Shown: one piece after another, positions 7,212-13,891 of the stretch
How positions within the stretch are numbered: the first letter of the stretch is position 1
How the letters are laid out: the number at the start of each line of letters is the position of its first letter
Assembly (NCBI GenBank): GCA_022361535.1
Contig: JAKSAU010000488.1
Location: forward strand, 1-15,630
Reading direction: 5' to 3'
Length of the DNA: 15,630 nucleotides
Source: Desulfobacterales bacterium
GTDB taxonomy: Bacteria; Desulfobacterota; Desulfobacteria; Desulfobacterales; Desulfobacteraceae
Position numbers and translations under genes: made by a program
The notes under the pieces: generated by a model
Database searches by the model: none
The model's input: the letters and a program-made list of their open reading frames with translations, nothing else
What the model was told of the DNA's origin: nothing

Positions 7212-8407
7212 ACCGGCAGATTTTCCTAACTTTATACGCCATTTTGTTTATTGGCGCGTTCAGCATGGGCATGGTGGTGCCGCTGCTGTCCGGGTATGCC
7301 CATGCCCTGGGCGGCACCCCCTTTTCCATTGGCATTGTCTTTGGAATTGCCTCCATCTGCATGATGGCATGCCATCCAATGGTGGGGCGCCTGTCAGACC
7401 AAAAGGGAAGAAAACCCTTTATTGCCCTGGGACTTTTCATAGGAGTATTCACCTCCCTGGGGTTTATGGCTGCCAATTCCATTCTCCTTTTGATTGGGGT
7501 GAGGGCCTGCCAGGGCATGGGGGGATCCATGGTGGGGCCGGTATCCCAGGCCTATGCCGGGCAGATGACCCAAAAAGGCAGGGAAGCATTTGCCATGGGG
7601 AGCCTTAATACAGCCGGCTGGGTTGGATTCGGCCTGGGACCGGTCTGCGCCGGGGTGATCAAGGATGGGTGGGGTATGGATGCAGCCTTTGCCACCCGGT
7701 CCGTTCTCTGCCTGGCCGGTCTCTGTATCTGCCTTTTTTTCCTTCCGTCAGATCCCCCGGCATCTGAAGGGGACGATGCGCAGCCGATCCCTCAGGAAAC
7801 CGGCATGTTTGCCCGGCTGCTTCTGGACAAGGCCCTGATGCACGTCTTTTTGCTCCGCATCGCCCTGTATATGTGCATTGGTGTGTTCTGGGCATTCTGC
7901 CCCCTTGTGGGAGAGACGGAATTGGGTATGTCCGGTATGGAAATCGGAATGATTATCACCATGGGCACCTTTGCCGGTGCCCTCTGCCTGCCCCTGGCCG
8001 GCAAATTAGCCGATAAAATTGACAAACCAAAGCTCTGCGCTTTGGGCAGCTTGCTTCTCGTTTCAGCCATGATTCTTTTTGCCTTTGTACGGGCAGGCGC
8101 TGATTTTTATCTGATCAGCCTCTGTATCGGCCTTGGCAGCGCTGTGATACTCCCCTGCCTCATTGCAATTGCCGTGATCAGCGGGAAAAAACAGGCGTCC
8201 ATGGGCAGGGTGGTCTCATTGATGGCAGCAGGGGACAATCTCGGGATGATGCTGGGCCCCATGCTCTGCGGCGGGCTTATCAGCCTGGTGGGAAACCGTG
8301 CCGCCTTTCTGGCCACCGCTGTGATCATGGCAGGGGCGGGTCTTAATTTCCTCCTGTCCGGGCATGGGGCCTATACCCAAAACGTCAAAGGACATGCGGG
8401 CAAATGA
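7208..8407 (+). CDS. MFS transporter, DHA1-type exporter
   Basis: The 399-residue inner-membrane protein has about 12 hydrophobic segments in two halves joined by a hydrophilic loop near residues 185-205. Motif A of the major facilitator superfamily is clear between segments 2 and 3 (GRLSDQKGRKP, 60-70), with a weaker copy in the second half (GKLADKIDKPK). A motif C-like GWVGFGLGPVCAGV at about 137-150 marks drug/H+ antiporter-type exporters. It is translationally coupled to the SAM enzyme (ATGA overlap) and to the next permease, an unusual place for an MFS protein inside a Dpp-type operon. Staphylopine operons carry an MFS exporter (CntE) with their Dpp-type importer; by analogy this one may export the product of the preceding gene. 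A resistance or sugar efflux role is possible. Confidence 0.85.
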   Translation: MNRQIFLTLYAILFIGAFSMGMVVPLLSGYAHALGGTPFSIGIVFGIASICMMACHPMVGRLSDQKGRKPFIALGLFIGVFTSLGFMAANSILLLIGVRACQGMGGSMVGPVSQAYAGQMTQKGREAFAMGSLNTAGWVGFGLGPVCAGVIKDGWGMDAAFATRSVLCLAGLCICLFFLPSDPPASEGDDAQPIPQETGMFARLLLDKALMHVFLLRIALYMCIGVFWAFCPLVGETELGMSGMEIGMIITMGTFAGALCLPLAGKLADKIDKPKLCALGSLLLVSAMILFAFVRAGADFYLISLCIGLGSAVILPCLIAIAVISGKKQASMGRVVSLMAAGDNLGMMLGPMLCGGLISLVGNRAAFLATAVIMAGAGLNFLLSGHGAYTQNVKGHAGK

Positions 8408-9351
8408 ACCACATCACACAGAAAATGGTCAAGATCCTTCTGGTGATCCTCTTTGTCACCGGCACCACATTTTTCATGGTGGATCTGCTGCCCGGGGACG
8501 CAGCCTATGAGGTGGCCGGGGAGACCGCCGGCATGGCAGACATCAATGCCATCCGGGAAGACCTGGGATTGAACCGTCCCCTGCTGATCCGGTATGGGAT
8601 CTGGCTGAAGAACGTCTGCCAAGGGGATCTGGGTGTCTCCCACAGGACCGGGGAAGTGGTGTGGGACTCACTTATGGAGCGGCTGCCCGTGACCATTGAA
8701 CTCATGGTCATTGCCCAGGTGCTTGCCCTTTTGCTTGCCCTTCCACTGGGCATTGCATGCGCTTACAGGGCCCATTCCCGGTTTGACACCTTTTTGGGGT
8801 CTGCTGCTTTTGTTTTCATGTCCACCCCGGTCTTTATCACAGCCCTGGTCTTTATTTATGTGTTTGCGGTGAAACTGAACTGGCTGCCGGCCACCGGTTA
8901 TGTCCCCCTGAGCCAGGCGCCCTTGGCTAACCTCAAATCCTTTATCCTGCCGGGCCTGAGCATTGCACTGGCAGAGTGGGTCCCGCTGATGCGGGTTCTG
9001 CGCAGTGATATGATCAGCGTTCTAAAAGAGGATTATATTCTTTTGGCCCGGGCCAAGGGCATACCGGATCATAAAATCCTTTTTCACCACGCCCTGAAAC
9101 CCTCCTCCTTTACCTTGATTACCCTTTTGGGCATCCAGGTGGGGCATCTGATCAGCGGGACCGTGGTGGTGGAGACCATCTTTGCCCTGCCAGGCCTGGG
9201 AAGACTTCTGGTCAACGCCATTTACGGACGGGATACCTTCATGATCCAAGGCTGTATCCTTTTTATCACTTTTGCCTATATCCTGATCAACCTTACCGTT
9301 GATACCCTCTATGCCATACTGGATCCCAAAATCCGGACAAGGAGAATGTGA
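8404..9351 (+). CDS. Dpp/Nik-type ABC transporter permease (DppB/NikB/CntB-like)
   Basis: This 315-residue inner-membrane permease is the first of the pair forming the import channel. An N-terminal membrane segment (about 10-29) is followed by DLLPGDAA and a periplasmic REDLGLNRPL stretch typical of DppB-type permeases, then five further segments. The ATPase-docking EAA loop is at about 209-232 (EDYILLARAKGIPDHKILFHHALK). GTVVVETIFALPGLGRLLVNAI is also characteristic of the family. The start overlaps the MFS stop by 4 bp, and the stop overlaps the second permease. Confidence 0.9.
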   Translation: MNHITQKMVKILLVILFVTGTTFFMVDLLPGDAAYEVAGETAGMADINAIREDLGLNRPLLIRYGIWLKNVCQGDLGVSHRTGEVVWDSLMERLPVTIELMVIAQVLALLLALPLGIACAYRAHSRFDTFLGSAAFVFMSTPVFITALVFIYVFAVKLNWLPATGYVPLSQAPLANLKSFILPGLSIALAEWVPLMRVLRSDMISVLKEDYILLARAKGIPDHKILFHHALKPSSFTLITLLGIQVGHLISGTVVVETIFALPGLGRLLVNAIYGRDTFMIQGCILFITFAYILINLTVDTLYAILDPKIRTRRM

Positions 9352-10280
9352 TGGACAACACCCGGATAAACCGGCAAAGTGATCTGCAGTTTACCGGGGA
9401 AACCTCTCTGTCTGAAAAGCTCGGGCCCGGTTTTTGGCTGGCAGCCGGATGGATTTTGATCATTACCGGCGCTGCCCTTTGTGCCGGGATTTTTCCGCTG
9501 CCGCCGCCGGATCACATGAATTGGATGAACCCGGCAGCCCTGCCGGGCACCCCCTGTGCCGTACCCGTTTTGCAGGCTTCCGGTGAATATGTGGAAGCGC
9601 CTTTTGTCCACATATTCGGCACAGACCAATTGGGACGGGATATCCTGACCCGGATGATTTTCGGGGCCAGGGTCTCCCTGGCTGTGGGCCTTGTCACACC
9701 GCTTCTGGGACTTTTGGGCGGGGGAGTCCTGGGCATGCTGGCCGGATTCTACCGGGGCCGAGTGGAAGCTGTAACCATGGCCCTTATGGATGCCATCCTG
9801 GCCTTTCCCGGGCTTGTCTTGCTGCTCATGGCAGTCTTCTACTTTGGTGCCAGCCTGTCCAGTCTCATCCTGGTGTTGGGTTTTTTAACCGTCCCGGCCT
9901 TTACCCGTGTGGCCAGAGCCAATACCCTGACCTTTGCCAAAAAGGAATTTGTGGTTGCAGCCCGGGCCATGGGGCAATCCGACGCCCAGATCCTGATCCT
10001 GGAAATCCTGCCCAACATCCTTATCCCACTGCTGGTTTACGCCCTGCTGGTGGTCTCCTACATGATTGTGGCTGAAGGCGCCTTAAGTTTCCTGGGCCTT
10101 GGGGTTCCGCCCCCCGCCCCCAGCTGGGGGGAGATGATCTCCCAGGGCAAGGAGGTCCTGGAGGAATCCGCACACATCAGCCTGGTTCCGGCCTGTGTCA
10201 TGTTCCTCACGGTTCTATCCTTCAATGTGGTCGGTGATGCGGTCCGCACGTTGATAGATAAAAGGGAGTCCTGTTTATGA
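9351..10280 (+). CDS. Dpp/Nik-type ABC transporter permease (DppC/NikC/CntC-like)
   Basis: This is the second inner-membrane permease, 309 residues from the ATG at 9351. That start is preferred over an in-frame GTG at 9348 because GGAGA (9341-9345) is at ideal distance and it gives a TGATG stop-start overlap. Landmarks are a first membrane segment at about 29-49, a Pro-rich periplasmic stretch, the DppC motif FGTDQLGRDILTRMIFGAR (89-107), an EAA loop near 199-222 (EFVVAARAMGQSDAQIL) and the GALSFLGLGVPPPAPSWGEM block. It should pair with the preceding permease and the double ATPase. Confidence 0.9.
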   Translation: MDNTRINRQSDLQFTGETSLSEKLGPGFWLAAGWILIITGAALCAGIFPLPPPDHMNWMNPAALPGTPCAVPVLQASGEYVEAPFVHIFGTDQLGRDILTRMIFGARVSLAVGLVTPLLGLLGGGVLGMLAGFYRGRVEAVTMALMDAILAFPGLVLLLMAVFYFGASLSSLILVLGFLTVPAFTRVARANTLTFAKKEFVVAARAMGQSDAQILILEILPNILIPLLVYALLVVSYMIVAEGALSFLGLGVPPPAPSWGEMISQGKEVLEESAHISLVPACVMFLTVLSFNVVGDAVRTLIDKRESCL

Positions 10281-11923
10281 AATCCAGATCAGTTGATCCG
10301 CTGCTAAAGGTGGATAACCTTGAGGTCTGTTTTGCCTCCGGAAAGGGCAGGGTCAATGCCGTGGACAATATCTCCTTTTCCCTTGAAAAAGGAAGCGTGC
10401 TGGGTATTGTGGGTGAGTCTGGCTGCGGCAAAACCATGGTGTGTAAATCCATCATGGGACTGCTGCCCAAAGAGGCCTGGATATCAAAGAATTCCCGGAT
10501 TTTTTTCAATGGGGGCTGTCTTACCGGCAAGCCGGGAAAGGCCCTGAATGCCATCCGGGGAAAAGAGATGGCCATGGTGTTTCAAAACCCCACGACCGCA
10601 CTCAACCCGGTTATGACCGTGGGCAGGCAGATCGCAGAGTCCCTTGTCCATCATCTGAACATGCCCTACAAGGATGCCGTGGGCCAGGCCCGTGAACTTA
10701 TGGTTTTGGTGGGTATTCCCAATCCCGGGATGCGGATCAGGCAATACCCCCATCAACTGTCCGGGGGGCTGCAGCAGCGGGTGGTGATTGCAACAGCCCT
10801 GGCCTGCAAACCCAAGCTCCTGATCGCGGACGAACCCACAACCGCCCTTGATGTCACGGTCCAGGCCGGTATCTTAGATCTCCTGGGTCGGCTGTGCACC
10901 CGGCACCAGATGGCCATGATCCTGGTCACCCACGACCTGGGTGTGGCAGCAGCCCGTTGCCGTGACATTGCTGTGATGCATGCCGGAAAAATTGTGGAAA
11001 AAGCCCCCGTCAAGACCCTGTTTTCATGCATGAAAGTGCCCTATACTAAAGCCCTGTTTAATGCGCTGCCTCGTCTGGACACCAAGCTACCTGGGAAGGT
11101 GGATCCCATCAACGGCACACAGCCCTGCCTGGTCTCTCCAGCCCCAGCGGTCCTGGATGTGCAACACCTTGATGTCAGCTATGGCCTTGGCCGGAACAAA
11201 CAATTGTCTGCGGTAAAAGATGTCTCCTTTCAGATTCATAAAGGAAAGACCCTGGGTCTGGTTGGAGAATCCGGGTGCGGCAAATCTTCCGTTGCCAGGG
11301 CCATCATGCAGCTGCCAGCGCCTGAGTCCGGCAGGATCATTCTCCGGGGCAAAGAGATCACCCAAATGGATAAAAAGGAACTGCAGCGGCTTCGACCCAG
11401 GTTTCAGATTGTTTTCCAGGATTCTGTATCTGCCCTGAACCCCAGAAGATCCATTGGAAATGCTGTGGCCATGCCTTTGCATGTCATGGGCAAAACCCGT
11501 CCGGGCCAAATCAGAAAAAAGGTTTGTGAAACGCTTGAGTTGGTGGGTATTGATCCCGGATTCTATCCGAGAAAGCCCCATGAACTTTCCGGTGGTCAGT
11601 GCCAGCGGATCCAGATAGCCCGGGCCCTGATCACCGACCCTGACCTTCTGCTCCTTGATGAACCTGTATCCTCTTTGGACGTATCAGTCCAGGCCCGGAT
11701 TCTGGACCTTCTGGAAAACCTGAAAAAGCAATGCAACCTGACCATGCTCTTTATCTCACACGACCTTGCCGTGGTCAGACAGATCTGCGATGATGTGGCT
11801 GTCATGCATCAAGGGCGGATTTGTGAGATGGGTCCCTGCAAAACCATTTACAAAGCCCCCAGCCACGCTTATACTCGGACGCTTCTCTCTGCCGTTCCCA
11901 GGCCTGAATCTTTTTTCAGCTGA
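10277..11923 (+). CDS. Fused double ABC ATPase for a Dpp/Nik-type importer (DF fusion)
   Basis: One 548-residue polypeptide carries both ATPase subunits of the importer. The first half has Walker A GESGCGKT (46-53), signature LSGGLQQR (161-168), Walker B LLIADEP (181-187) and H-loop H219. The second half has Walker A GESGCGKS (330-337), signature LSGGQCQR (437-444), Walker B LLLLDEP (457-463) and H-loop H495. A partial oligopeptide-type extension (VPYTKALFNALPRLD) lies between them. All ATP-binding motifs look intact in both halves. Such fusions also occur in YejF- and GsiA-type systems; in nik and cnt operons the two are usually separate genes. The ATG overlaps the upstream permease stop by 4 bp. 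This is the last operon gene; a hairpin 18 bp downstream has no T-run, and mobile-element sequence follows. Confidence 0.92.
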   Translation: MKSRSVDPLLKVDNLEVCFASGKGRVNAVDNISFSLEKGSVLGIVGESGCGKTMVCKSIMGLLPKEAWISKNSRIFFNGGCLTGKPGKALNAIRGKEMAMVFQNPTTALNPVMTVGRQIAESLVHHLNMPYKDAVGQARELMVLVGIPNPGMRIRQYPHQLSGGLQQRVVIATALACKPKLLIADEPTTALDVTVQAGILDLLGRLCTRHQMAMILVTHDLGVAAARCRDIAVMHAGKIVEKAPVKTLFSCMKVPYTKALFNALPRLDTKLPGKVDPINGTQPCLVSPAPAVLDVQHLDVSYGLGRNKQLSAVKDVSFQIHKGKTLGLVGESGCGKSSVARAIMQLPAPESGRIILRGKEITQMDKKELQRLRPRFQIVFQDSVSALNPRRSIGNAVAMPLHVMGKTRPGQIRKKVCETLELVGIDPGFYPRKPHELSGGQCQRIQIARALITDPDLLLLDEPVSSLDVSVQARILDLLENLKKQCNLTMLFISHDLAVVRQICDDVAVMHQGRICEMGPCKTIYKAPSHAYTRTLLSAVPRPESFFS

Positions 11924-12057
11924 AGCGCCAAGTACGGACTTGTGCCGAGGTACGAGGCTCGGTACTATACATAATGGCTGACAGTTGAAAGCACGACCTG
12001 CCTCAAAGTATAAAAGTTTTAAGCTAATTAGGATTTTTAACAACAAGGAGACAGGTC
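11924..12057 (+). mobile_element. Probable left-end leader of a truncated IS110-family element
   Basis: This stretch between the ATPase stop and the IS110 transposase start has no coding sequence. It contains a hairpin with 8-bp arms, one pair a wobble (GTGCCGAG 11942-11949 with CTCGGTAC 11958-11965), and one arm of a long inverted repeat that reaches the transposase start. IS110 elements carry a structured non-coding RNA, the bridge RNA, in this upstream leader, so part of it may be preserved here. The outer boundary with host DNA cannot be placed, and the other element end is missing. Confidence 0.45.
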
Positions 12058-12060
12058 GTG
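11992..12060 (+). repeat. Inverted repeat pairing with the IS110 transposase start
   Basis: CACGACCTG (11992-12000) is the exact reverse complement of CAGGTCGTG (12052-12060), and after one mismatch three more pairs extend the stem inward (12002-12004 with 12048-12050). In RNA the stem would bury much of the AAGGAGA ribosome-binding site and the GTG start codon, so it could limit transposase translation. The loop is about 43 nt and AT-rich. Confidence 0.6.
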
Positions 12061-12227
12061 GAGAAAACTATAAAATATGTTGGCCTTGATGTCCACAAGG
12101 ATACGACTCAGGTCGCAATTGCAGATGAAGGAAGAAAAAGTTCGGCTATGTCATACGGCAATATCCATAACACACCATTGAGCATCGATAAATTGATTCG
12201 GAGACTCAAGTCCACAGGATATGAAAT
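12058..12227 (+). pseudogene. IS110-family transposase, N-terminal remnant
   Basis: A GTG start behind AAGGAGA opens a frame beginning MEKTIKYVGLDVHKDTTQVAI, the N-terminus of IS110/IS116/IS902 transposases, including the first Asp of their DEDD (RuvC-like) site in GLDVHK. Similarity ends after about 56 residues at STGYEM, just where family members usually continue with a YEAGPCG-like block. From about 12228 the sequence is the antisense of another transposase, so the frame's further run to a stop at 12309 is not native. More than 80% of the protein is missing, so it cannot be active. Confidence 0.8.
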
Positions 12228-13170
12228 GAATCGGGGTTTTTTCCCTTTTGACGTATGCTCAACTTTGACAATGACACGCCGCTCATACTTCCAGGATTCT
12301 GCGGCATAGCTTAACTCTCCGAAAATACGCTGCTTGTTCCTTGATTTTTCGAACTGCTTCTGTGCAAATTGTATTAAAGGGGCCGCTTGCTTCTCAATCC
12401 TGGCATTTTTGCCAATACCGATAAGGTAATGAATGGGGTTTTCCTGCTGATCACACCAGTTCATCATCAAATGACGGTAAAATCCACTAATCTGCCCTGA
12501 ATATGATTTTTACATCCGACCATACTTCACGAAACCGCCTGGACAACAGTTTCAAGCTCCATGCGCCATAAGCCGGATCAATATTGCATGGCCTCAAATA
12601 GGCGGCCAAAAGGTGCTTCCCGCCGAATACGTATAAAGGCAGAAAACAATAACTCCTGCAATAACCATGGAAGAATTTGCCAATTTGATCGCCGTGCACC
12701 GGATCGTCTGTGGCATCAAAGTCTAAGACGATTTCTTTGGGCGGCTTTTTAAAGGATTCAATGAATATTTCAACCAAGGTTTTATGGATATCCCAACATA
12801 ATTGTCTGCCAGCTGCATGCTCAAAACGGCACAATGTTGAACTGCTGGCAAGATCTTTGTCTTGGCCAACGGCAGTTTGTATGGCTGTGTCCTTGCGCAG
12901 GGTAATGTGGCCGTTCAAATCTTCATATCCCAAAGCCAAACCGTAAACCCTTTGTCGAATCATATCACCGATGGCATGATCAACTTTACCTATGCACCGA
13001 GAATCATTCGTCGAAGATGCAATACGGTCTGTGAGATTGATCATTTTATCGGCCCGGCTCAAAAGGATGGCACCGGCATCGGATGTGATTTCCCCACCGT
13101 CAAAATTTAACCGAATTTTCATGCCTTTACATCTTGAGAACTCAATCGTTTTTGTATTACAAAGTGTCAT
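12228..13170 (-). pseudogene. IS1380-family transposase, frameshifted and truncated
   Basis: On the minus strand an ATG at 13170, behind AGGAG, starts a 227-residue frame with IS1380-type features: KIRLNFDGGEITSDAGAILL near the N-terminus, and IVLDFDATDDPVHGDQ with a likely catalytic Asp at 150-152. It ends FRAD-stop. Dropping one base of the AA pair at 12489-12490 restores SGFYRHLMMNWCDQ, which continues in the second frame to HTSKGKKPRF near 12228. The frame is therefore broken by a one-base insertion right beside the second catalytic Asp. The last third, with the third catalytic acidic residue, is absent, cut off at the IS110 junction. I could not identify terminal inverted repeats. Confidence 0.85.
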
Positions 13171-13290
13171 GGCAACTCCTGAGTTTTAATTCTGTGTAAG
13201 TAGCTGAATTATATAATACTTCCTTTGCCTCTCTTTTGGTTCAATTTCGTGCAATATTCAGGTTAAACAATGTTAGATTTCGATTAGTTC

Positions 13291-13319
13291 TTGCATTATT
13301 CTAATAATGTAAATAGATT
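13291..13319 (+). promoter_or_regulatory. Promoter overlapped by a Fur-family-like palindrome
   Basis: TTGCAT (13291-13296) and TAGATT (13314-13319) are 17 bp apart and fit a sigma-70 promoter for the Cys-rich gene 72 bp downstream. Between and over them lies a palindrome with core CATTATT-CT-AATAATG (13294-13309), flanked by TT and AA at matching distance. Size and composition resemble Fur/PerR/Zur-type boxes. A small inverted repeat, AAACAC/GTGTTT (13330-13346), follows in the leader. Confidence 0.45.
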
Positions 13320-13390
13320 GCAATCATGGAAACACACTTCGTGTTTTATTCAACGATTCTTTTAACTCAATAGATTCAAAGGAGTTTAAA

Positions 13391-13555
13391 ATGGCAAATT
13401 GTTGTGACATGAAAGAAGGGGATGTCTTTTATTGTGACGCTTGCGGTCTTGAATTAGAGGTGAAAAAAACCTGTACCTGTAAACCCGGAGCCGATGGCTG
13501 CTGTACAGTTCCTTTGTCATGCTGTGGCAAGGAGATGGCTCTAAAGGACAAATAA
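13391..13555 (+). CDS. Small Cys-rich, desulforedoxin-like metal-binding protein
   Basis: This 54-residue protein starts at an ATG preceded by AAAGGAG (13378-13384). It has nine Cys: CC near the N-terminus (residues 4-5), YC-x-x-CG (about 15-18), C-x-C (28-30), CC (37-38) and CC followed by GKEM (44-45). The pattern, with GDVFYCDACGLELEV and a final CCGKEM, resembles the desulforedoxin-like or rubredoxin-like small proteins of sulfate reducers and other anaerobes, in which Cys thiolates hold iron or zinc. It has its own promoter-like palindrome and is closed by a strong terminator, so it is a single-gene unit. Roles in redox protection or metal buffering are both possible. The function is unproven. 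Confidence 0.8.
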   Translation: MANCCDMKEGDVFYCDACGLELEVKKTCTCKPGADGCCTVPLSCCGKEMALKDK

Positions 13556-13561
13556 ACCCAC

Positions 13562-13620
13562 CAGAAATTTTTAGGTGTGTCGTAACGTTCAACACGCCTA
13601 AAAATTTCTGCGTCTTTTTT
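13562..13620 (+). terminator. Strong Rho-independent terminator
   Basis: Arms 13562-13580 and 13592-13610 are reverse complements over 19 positions with a single G-U wobble, around an 11-nt loop, and are followed by TCTTTTTT (13613-13620). It ends the Cys-rich gene 6 bp after its stop codon. The AT-rich lower stem could also end transcription from the other strand. Confidence 0.9.
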
Positions 13621-13801
13621 CCAATAAGACGTTGAAATGATCTGATAATCTTTTTAATAAAATTATCAATTCTTAGTTGTCAGTCTGTACGTTTTGCGAA
13701 ATAAAAGCTGTAAATATTTCGTAACTCGTTTCTCTTTAGGGGAGTTAAGAGGAAGATTCAGGTACAGGGCTTTAAAAAACATGAAAGAATGGATGTAAGT
13801 C
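13621..13801. other. Non-coding stretch with one Fur-box-like inverted repeat
   Basis: No gene is supported between the terminator and the second znuA. The only structure seen is TGATAAT (13643-13649) facing ATTATCA (13662-13668), 7-bp arms 12 bp apart. The half-sites are the same words found in Fur boxes, but the position, about 225 bp upstream of znuA, and the high AT content leave this weak. The rest shows nothing recognisable. Confidence 0.3.
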
Positions 13802-13834
13802 TTGCTAAAATCATAAAATGTAATTATGTTGCAT
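13802..13834 (+). promoter_or_regulatory. Possible promoter/operator of the second znu operon
   Basis: TTGCTA (13802-13807) and TATGTT (13825-13830) are 17 bp apart. The imperfect palindrome ATGtAAttatgTTgCAT (13818-13834; capitals pair) covers the -10. AAGGAGA (13877-13883) provides the ribosome-binding site for znuA. A zinc-responsive regulator would be the expected binder. Confidence 0.35.
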
Positions 13835-13891
13835 CGTATGGTTTCAAATTGTGATTGTATGATTTCGCAGTCAAAAAAGGAGACAGAAAAG

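Noticed and set aside
11900..11966. Intrinsic terminator at the end of the double-ATPase gene
   Set aside because: The CTGAA/TTCAG pairing lies within the coding end and the 11942-11965 hairpin lacks a following T-run, so neither is a convincing terminator.
12487..12497. Programmed frameshift in the IS1380 transposase
   Set aside because: IS1380 transposases are normally a single frame, no long slippery run is present, and the 3' third of the gene is missing, so ordinary decay is simpler.
12561..13189. Several + strand open frames of 60-80 codons
   Set aside because: They are antisense shadows of the IS1380 transposase, whose minus-strand product is recognisable.
13826..13891. TTG-initiated longer start for the second znuA
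   Set aside because: It would add 22 residues before a complete signal peptide; the ATG at 13892 has the proper ribosome-binding site.
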